Shown piece by piece: positions 57,999 to 64,000 of a stretch of DNA of 64,000 bases. A program made the translations under genes and the position numbers. Source of the stretch: Pseudomonadota bacterium (GTDB lineage Bacteria > Pseudomonadota > Gammaproteobacteria > Steroidobacterales > Steroidobacteraceae). The stretch covers positions 1 to 64,000 of the forward strand of contig JAKCDC010000010.1 of assembly GCA_021838635.1 (NCBI GenBank). The letters are read 5' to 3'. The notes beneath the pieces were generated by a model. That model was given only the letters and a program-made list of their open reading frames with translations. It searched no databases and was not told the origin of the DNA. Position 1 is the first letter of the stretch. Each line of letters opens with the position of its first letter.

Positions 57999-59918
57999 TC
58001 AGCGGAATTCAGGAACGTGTGGATACGTATGCAGTACTTCTCCCAGGGCGCGCTGCAGCGGCCCGAGCCAGGGTTCGTAATGACGCCACTGATCGACTCC
58101 ATCCCGAAAGATTGGTTGGCGCACCTGTTCGGCGCTGGCCGTACGCACCGCCCGGCTGTTTTCATGGAAGGCGAGGCACTGCGGCTCAAACGGTAGCCCA
58201 CACCGTTCAAGCAGTTCGTGGATGTGCCGCTCGGGATCGTCGATCAGCGCCTCGTAGCACACCCGCACCACCTTGCCCGGCAGAACCTCATCGTAGTGCG
58301 CCATCAGTTCGACGTAATCCCGATAATAGCGGCCGAGATCCTCCAGTCCGTAGGTAAACCATTGGCCACGCGCGAAATGCTGCTTGAAGCAGGAGAAGCA
58401 GCACGCGAGAGGATGGCGCCGCGCGTCAATGATCAGCGCGTTCGGCAGCATGAGATGAATCAGGCCGACGTACCAGAAGTTGTTCGGCATCTTGTCGATG
58501 AACCGGGGTGCATCGGTCTGACGCATGACGCGGGTCTCGGCGAGATATCGCTCGCCGAGCGCGCGGAATTGGCCGCGATCGAGGTCGGCTACCCGTGCGA
58601 GAAATGCGCCCTCCTCCTCTGTCTCCATCGGGCCGGCGAGGTCGCGCGCGATGCGCGGCAAATCCGGCAACTCCATCGTCCCCTCGACGAGGCTGTGACT
58701 GGCGAGAATCTGCTCAAGCAGCGTCGAGCCGGCCCGCGGCAGCCCGACGATGAAAATCGGATCGCGCGCCTGTGAGCCAGCGCCGGCGCGTGCGGCGAAA
58801 AACTGTGGCGTGAACAGCAGCTTCGAGCGACGTGTGAACCGGGCGTTCGCTTCCGGGTCGTAGCCGTGCACTTTGCGGCGCAACGCGTTGCCCGCCGCGT
58901 AGTGTGCGAAAGAGTGCTCGAAGGACTGCACGTCCTCCAGCGCTTTGCCGAGCGCGAACTCAAAATGCAGGCGATCCTCGTCCGTCAGATCCGCGCGCTG
59001 CAACGCCTGCCGCATGGCCAGCACCTCGGCCTCGCTGAATCGAAACGTTTTGAGATTGGCCAAGCTCCAATAGGCCTCCCCCAGCGTCGGCTGCATCGCC
59101 AGTGCCTGACGATACGCGGCGATGCTCTGGGGGATCTTGCCGAGGGTCTTCAGCGCGTGCCCATAGCTCATCCACAACTTCGGCTGGCGTGGGTAGCGGG
59201 CCAAGACCGATTCGTAGGCACCGGCCGCATCCGCGTAGTTGCCGAGATTTGCCGCAATAGCGGCCTCGAGGCTCAGATAACGCGGATCATCGGGCGAGCG
59301 GCTGCGCAGCTGCCGGCAGTGCTCGCGCGCCTGCGCGGCCCGACCCTCGCGGTTCAGGACCATGGCGTAGTTGTGCCGAGCCGCATCAAATGCCGGCCAG
59401 AGCGCCAGACAGCGCTCCAGGAGCGCGCAGGCCTCCCGATAGCGCGTGAGACGCGCCATGGCCTCGGCGAGCATCCGCAGCGCCGCCACATCGTTCGGAT
59501 GGCGGCTCAAACGGGTACGCAGCAGCGCTTCCGCCTGCGGAACGTCGTTGGCATTCAGTGCCGCTGCGGCGGTACGCAGCAGCGGATCGCGGGTGGCGCT
59601 TTTGAGGTAGCGTGCATAGGCCGCATCGGCCTCATCCGCTTGAGCGCTCGCCACCAGCAGATCGGCGAGCTCGAGCCACGCGTCGGGCATATCGGGCTGC
59701 TCGACGCATAACCGGCGTAGCACCTGAAGCGCCGCGGCGCTCTCGCCACTGCGGCGCTGCGCGATGCCGAGCAGCAGCATGGCCACGGGATGGCGCGGGT
59801 CAGCTCTGAGGATGTCGGCGGCGCGCTTGGCGGCGAGTGATGGCTCGGCATCAAGAACTGCCGATGCGTGAGCCAGCGCAGCATGCACAGATTCGGCGGC
59901 TTCGGGCGCAGCACTCAT
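57999..59918 (-). CDS. TPR-containing sulfotransferase
   Basis: 639 residues from the ATG at 59918 (weak GAAG upstream; a longer frame from 59987 is less likely). The N-terminal half (about 25-370) holds tandem TPR repeats such as AWLELADLLVASAQADEADA and LWMSYGHALKTLGKIPQSIA. The C-terminal sulfotransferase domain has the PAPS loop VGLPRAGSTLLEQIL near residue 390 and the 3'-phosphate site RHPLACCFSCF. No signal peptide, so it should act in the cytoplasm or on a membrane-bound target. The TonB receptor gene follows. Confidence 0.88.
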   Translation of the reverse strand: MSAAPEAAESVHAALAHASAVLDAEPSLAAKRAADILRADPRHPVAMLLLGIAQRRSGESAAALQVLRRLCVEQPDMPDAWLELADLLVASAQADEADAAYARYLKSATRDPLLRTAAAALNANDVPQAEALLRTRLSRHPNDVAALRMLAEAMARLTRYREACALLERCLALWPAFDAARHNYAMVLNREGRAAQAREHCRQLRSRSPDDPRYLSLEAAIAANLGNYADAAGAYESVLARYPRQPKLWMSYGHALKTLGKIPQSIAAYRQALAMQPTLGEAYWSLANLKTFRFSEAEVLAMRQALQRADLTDEDRLHFEFALGKALEDVQSFEHSFAHYAAGNALRRKVHGYDPEANARFTRRSKLLFTPQFFAARAGAGSQARDPIFIVGLPRAGSTLLEQILASHSLVEGTMELPDLPRIARDLAGPMETEEEGAFLARVADLDRGQFRALGERYLAETRVMRQTDAPRFIDKMPNNFWYVGLIHLMLPNALIIDARRHPLACCFSCFKQHFARGQWFTYGLEDLGRYYRDYVELMAHYDEVLPGKVVRVCYEALIDDPERHIHELLERCGLPFEPQCLAFHENSRAVRTASAEQVRQPIFRDGVDQWRHYEPWLGPLQRALGEVLHTYPHVPEFR

Positions 59919-60485
59919 GTCTTCAAAAACACGAGCCCGTGACGCCGCGGCTCGCAGCCCTCGCCACCCGGCGAGTTGGTGCTCCACAGAAATCCGCGAT
60001 TCCCGGAGTCATCGACAATGCGACACCATCTACGTAGCAATGACGTTGCTGATTGCGTTACGCCGATCCTGGCTGATCGATCGCAGGCCTCAGCAACCCA
60101 TTACTGGTCGCCCCCTTGCGGCGATAGTCACACAATTGAAATGGAAAGCCAAGATGCCGGCACGGGGGCTGATCTCTGTCACACTGCGATAGTGAGACGA
60201 TCGTTTGCGGGCCGCGTGGCTGCGCGGACTCCTCATAGTGCGCGCAGCGCCCGGTCCGCGGGGAATGCCCGGCTCGCGCTCGTCGGCGAACTCCTCATGC
60301 GCCCTCATGGAGTGCGCCGAGTGTTCCCCGATGACGCGGATGACTGCGACCATGGGCGATGGGTTCGCGTGAATCGAATCCCGAGGAGCGCTCGCACCCA
60401 AGGTGCACGCCGAAGCGTTCCGTGCGCAGCGCCAGCCCGCGGCCGATGATACTGGCTTGCGATGCCGCGCCTGTCGTGCCCGAGA

Positions 60486-60530
60486 GGAGCATCTGATGAG
60501 ATGCTCCCGAGTGAGCCGTAGTTCTCATCA
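60486..60530 (-). promoter_or_regulatory. Hairpin with competing alternative pairing
   Basis: GGAGCATCT (60486-60494) and AGATGCTCC (60499-60507) form a nine base-pair stem with a four-base loop. TGATGAGA (60494-60501), which includes the loop, is also complementary to TCTCATCA (60523-60530). The two pairings exclude each other, as in attenuators or riboswitches. No downstream U-tract. Confidence 0.45.
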
Positions 60531-60579
60531 GGAAGCAGCGCGCGGTGATACGGGAGTCGGCGACGGGACGGATGGTCGA

Positions 60580-60606
60580 CGCGCCAAGGCAGTGATCCTT
60601 GGCGCG
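60580..60606. terminator. Ten base-pair hairpin downstream of rho
   Basis: CGCGCCAAGG (60580-60589) pairs with CCTTGGCGCG (60597-60606) around a seven-base loop. It lies 184 bases past the rho stop. No U-tract is present, so the type of element is uncertain. Confidence 0.4.
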
Positions 60607-60789
60607 CCGTCGGTGGCCCACTTCGCACGGTGGGTCCGTTGCAGTCCAGCGCGGCGCGTGAGGTCCGGGCGCGGCGTCAAAGCCGAGCCATGCCCGGAAC
60701 CCTCAAGCAGAGGTTCGGCCTCAACGATGCGCGACATTCCTGTGACCGCGGGGTCCGACCTCGGCCCCCAAATGTGCCGCCACGAATCC

Positions 60790-62234
<1,445 letters not shown>

Positions 62235-62238
<4 letters not shown>

Positions 62239-62564
62239 AGATTACTTTCCAGAAATGCAGAGAGTTGGGATTTGGACACGGCGCCGACCTTCTGGGCCTC
62301 GACCGTGCCGTTCTTGAACAGAATCAGCGTCGGGATGCCGCGGATGCCGTACTTCGGAGGCGTCTGCGGATTCTCATCGATGTTGATCTTGGCGATCTTG
62401 ACGCGGTCCTGATACTCGCCGGCGATCTCATCGAGAATCGGCGCGATCATCTTGCACGGACCGCACCACTCGGCCCAGAAATCAAGCAGCACGGGCTTGT
62501 CGGACTGCAGGACGTCCTGCGAAAAAGTGGCATCTGTGGTGTGGACGATGTGCGGGTTGCTCAC
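62235..62564 (-). CDS. trxA: Thioredoxin 1
   Basis: General protein disulfide reductant. The GTG at 62564 is taken as the start: GGAGGT (62573-62578) is nine bases away from it, but directly against the TTG three codons upstream. This gives 109 residues, the same as E. coli TrxA with its Met. The active site is WCGPC at 33-37. The cis-proline is in RGIPTLILF. Its stop overlaps the rho start, as in the trxA-rho order known from E. coli. Confidence 0.95.
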
Positions 62565-62572
62565 GCGGTTCA

Positions 62573-62578
62573 ACCTCC
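62573..62578 (-). promoter_or_regulatory. Ribosome binding site that fixes the trxA start
   Basis: GGAGGT on the minus strand abuts the TTG codon at 62571-62573 but is nine bases before the GTG at 62564, so the GTG is the true start. Confidence 0.65.
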
Positions 62579-63157
62579 GTCGAAGGCAGTTTTTTGTCGG
62601 GAATTAGCGAAGGGCTATCGAGGCCGGGGGGGCGGGCTGGAAGCGGCCCTGCCGGAAATACCCGTCAAACGGTTACACTAACTCGTGAAATAATGAGGTA
62701 TCGAGCTTGAATCAATTAGGATGCGGCCTGCGTGAAGCGCCCCCTGGGGCCGGCAGGCACGGACCGGATGGTCCGCTTGCTGGTGCGCTTTTTAGCGCGT
62801 CCAGAGCGCTTTTGCAAGGCCCAACCAGACCTCCATTCGACACTGTGACTCAGAGCCGGAATGAGCCGCCGACACGCCCCAAACGGCGCGCGGCCCGGGC
62901 GTCATGACAGCCAAAACGTCCGCAAACCCCCAGCTCAACGCTGATTCTGATCGCCCAATGGCCGGCAGATCCGGGCAGGTCATCGCCGATTCCGCTGGTG
63001 CTGCGCATCGGTCCGCGAACGAACCGGTCCGGCTGTCCGCACGGGTGCGTCAGCAGGTACCATGGGCGCGATAATCGATAAGCACATATTACCACAACCG
63101 CATGAGCGGCGCCTGTTTTGGACCAGAATGGCCCGCGCGGCGCACGCCGGAGACTCG
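62579..63157. other. Divergent intergenic region between trxA and rhlB
   Basis: About 580 bases that must hold the trxA-rho and rhlB promoters. Small open frames (for example 62707-62907) use poor starts and show no motif. A few AT-rich spots near 62600-62720 and 63070-63100 could be promoter cores but no clear pair was found. Confidence 0.45.
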
Positions 63158-64000
63158 ATGAACGACCCTCTTGATCATGCCGTGACCTTCGCAGGTCTCG
63201 GCCTCACCGCCCCGGTTCTCGCGGGCATTCGCGACGCAGGCTTCGCCAGCTGCACCCCCATCCAGGCCCAGACGCTGCCCATCGCGATCGCCGGCCGGGA
63301 CGTGGCCGGACAGGCTCAAACCGGCACCGGCAAGACCGCCGCGTTTCTCGTGGCGCTCTACAACACGCTGCTCACGCGTGCCGCCCCCCCGGGCCGCACC
63401 GCAACCTCGGTCCGCGCACTCATCGTCGCACCGACACGCGAGCTCGCGGTGCAGATCCATCACGACGCCGAGACGCTCGGCCGCCATACGGGACTGAAAC
63501 ATGCGGTCGTCTACGGTGGCATCGACTACGAGAAGCAGCGGCGCGCGCTGGAGGAAGGCATCGACGTGCTGGTCGGCACACCAGGGCGCCTGATCGACTA
63601 CTACAAGCAGCACGTGTTCGACCTGAAGCATGCTCAGGCGGTGGTGCTCGATGAGGCCGACCGTATGTTCGATCTCGGCTTCATCGCCGACATCCGTTAC
63701 CTGCTGCGCCGGCTGCCGCCGCCGGAGCGGCGTCAGTCGATGCTGTTTTCCGCGACCCTCTCCTACCGGGTGCTCGAGCTGGCCTATGAGCACATGAACA
63801 ACCCCGAGCTGGTGCGGATCGAGCCGGACAAGAAGACGGTCGATCGCATCCGCCAAATCATGTACTACCCCTCCATGGAGGAAAAAATCCCGCTGCTGAT
63901 CGGCCTGCTGCGCCAGAGCGAGGCGCATCGAACCATGATTTTCGTCAATACCAAGCGCATGGCGGAGCGTCTTGAGGCAGTGCTGCATGCCAACGGCATT
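63158..64000 (+). CDS. rhlB: ATP-dependent RNA helicase RhlB (cut by window end)
   Basis: DEAD-box helicase, part of the RNA degradosome in E. coli. 281 codons are visible. The ATG at 63158 has GGAG five bases upstream; an in-frame ATG at 63128 is less good. AQTGTGKT is the Walker A (motif I), PTRELAVQ is Ia, VLDEADRMFDLGF is the DEAD motif, and SATLSYRV is motif III. QIMYYPSMEEKIPLL and FVNTKRM begin domain 2. The frame has no stop before the window ends. It is divergent from trxA-rho. Confidence 0.95.
   Translation, partial: MNDPLDHAVTFAGLGLTAPVLAGIRDAGFASCTPIQAQTLPIAIAGRDVAGQAQTGTGKTAAFLVALYNTLLTRAAPPGRTATSVRALIVAPTRELAVQIHHDAETLGRHTGLKHAVVYGGIDYEKQRRALEEGIDVLVGTPGRLIDYYKQHVFDLKHAQAVVLDEADRMFDLGFIADIRYLLRRLPPPERRQSMLFSATLSYRVLELAYEHMNNPELVRIEPDKKTVDRIRQIMYYPSMEEKIPLLIGLLRQSEAHRTMIFVNTKRMAERLEAVLHANGI

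Larger units (their letters stand above)
59919..60789. other. Long intergenic region with structured repeats, no gene recognised
   Basis: About 870 bases between the sulfotransferase and rho. Small open frames exist but have no motif and poor ribosome sites. Two strong hairpins and an overlapping alternative pairing are at 60486-60530 and 60580-60606. It may hold the sulfotransferase promoter and leader, or an RNA gene. Confidence 0.5.

Noticed and set aside
60360..60385. GGGTTCGCGTGAATCGAATCCC as a possible tRNA T-arm
   Set aside because: Stem and loop sizes do not fit a T-arm, and no acceptor or anticodon arm surrounds it.
62707..62907. 66-codon frame between trxA and rhlB
   Set aside because: TTG start, no ribosome site and no motif.

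Overview
This is about 64 kb of high-GC chromosome from a gammaproteobacterium. The gene order is typical of that class: kdsD-kdsC-lptC-lptA-lptB-rpoN-hpf-rapZ, accB-accC-prmA-DUF3426-dusB-fis-purH-purD, rho-trxA next to rhlB, and glnE near groESL. The pyrophosphate-dependent phosphofructokinase, the H+-pyrophosphatase and the TPR-sulfotransferase/TonB-receptor pair recall deep-branching groups such as Nevskiales, Steroidobacterales or Xanthomonadales. That placement is an inference and the genus cannot be read from the window. No tRNA, rRNA, CRISPR array, insertion sequence or prophage was found.

Layout. (1) 1-5.8 kb: Kdo synthesis (kdsD end, kdsC), the LPS export module (lptC, lptA, lptB), rpoN, hpf and rapZ; ptsN and the other PTS-Ntr genes are absent between hpf and rapZ. 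(2) 5.8-11.3 kb, minus strand: relic of a transketolase gene, then gap-pgk-pyk and a patatin-like lipase. (3) 11.7-18.1 kb: CpdA-like phosphodiesterase, a Wzi-like outer-membrane protein, and three glycosyltransferases on the opposite strand. (4) 18.2-26.6 kb: hypothetical protein, CPBP protease, mpl, rnd, adk, then a pyrophosphate module (pfp, hppA) closed by a perfect 20-bp hairpin. (5) 26.6-32.4 kb: orphan 99-aa protein, msrB, PAS-GGDEF-EAL protein, an isoaspartate methyltransferase homologue and tolC. (6) 32.4-38.2 kb: LPS-core genes (MurG-like glycosyltransferase, UDP-glucuronate decarboxylase, DUF6165 protein, heptosyltransferase, kdkA, waaA) and a small zinc-finger protein. (7) 38.3-43.5 kb: glnE and groES-groEL with a CIRCE operator and an intrinsic terminator. 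(8) 43.6-55.1 kb: cutA-dsbD-tlpA-like, aroQ, accB-accC, prmA, a DUF3426 protein, dusB-fis, purH-purD. (9) 55.3-60.8 kb: TonB-dependent receptor and TPR-sulfotransferase, followed by about 870 bp of non-coding DNA with mutually exclusive hairpins. (10) 60.8-64 kb: rho, trxA and the start of rhlB.

How the genes fit together. The window is rich in envelope functions: Kdo is made (kdsD, kdsC), attached to lipid A (waaA), phosphorylated (kdkA), extended (glycosyltransferases, UDP-xylose supply) and the finished LPS is exported (lptABC). Carbon metabolism leans on pyrophosphate: pfp uses PPi for sugar phosphorylation and hppA links PPi to the proton gradient. A degraded tkt sits exactly where tkt belongs in the tkt-gap-pgk-pyk order.

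Most of the window is ordinary core genome. The items that most deserve a second look are the transketolase relic, the pfp-hppA pair, the loss of PTS-Ntr genes, the N-terminal extension of Rho, the receptor-sulfotransferase pair and several structured intergenic regions.
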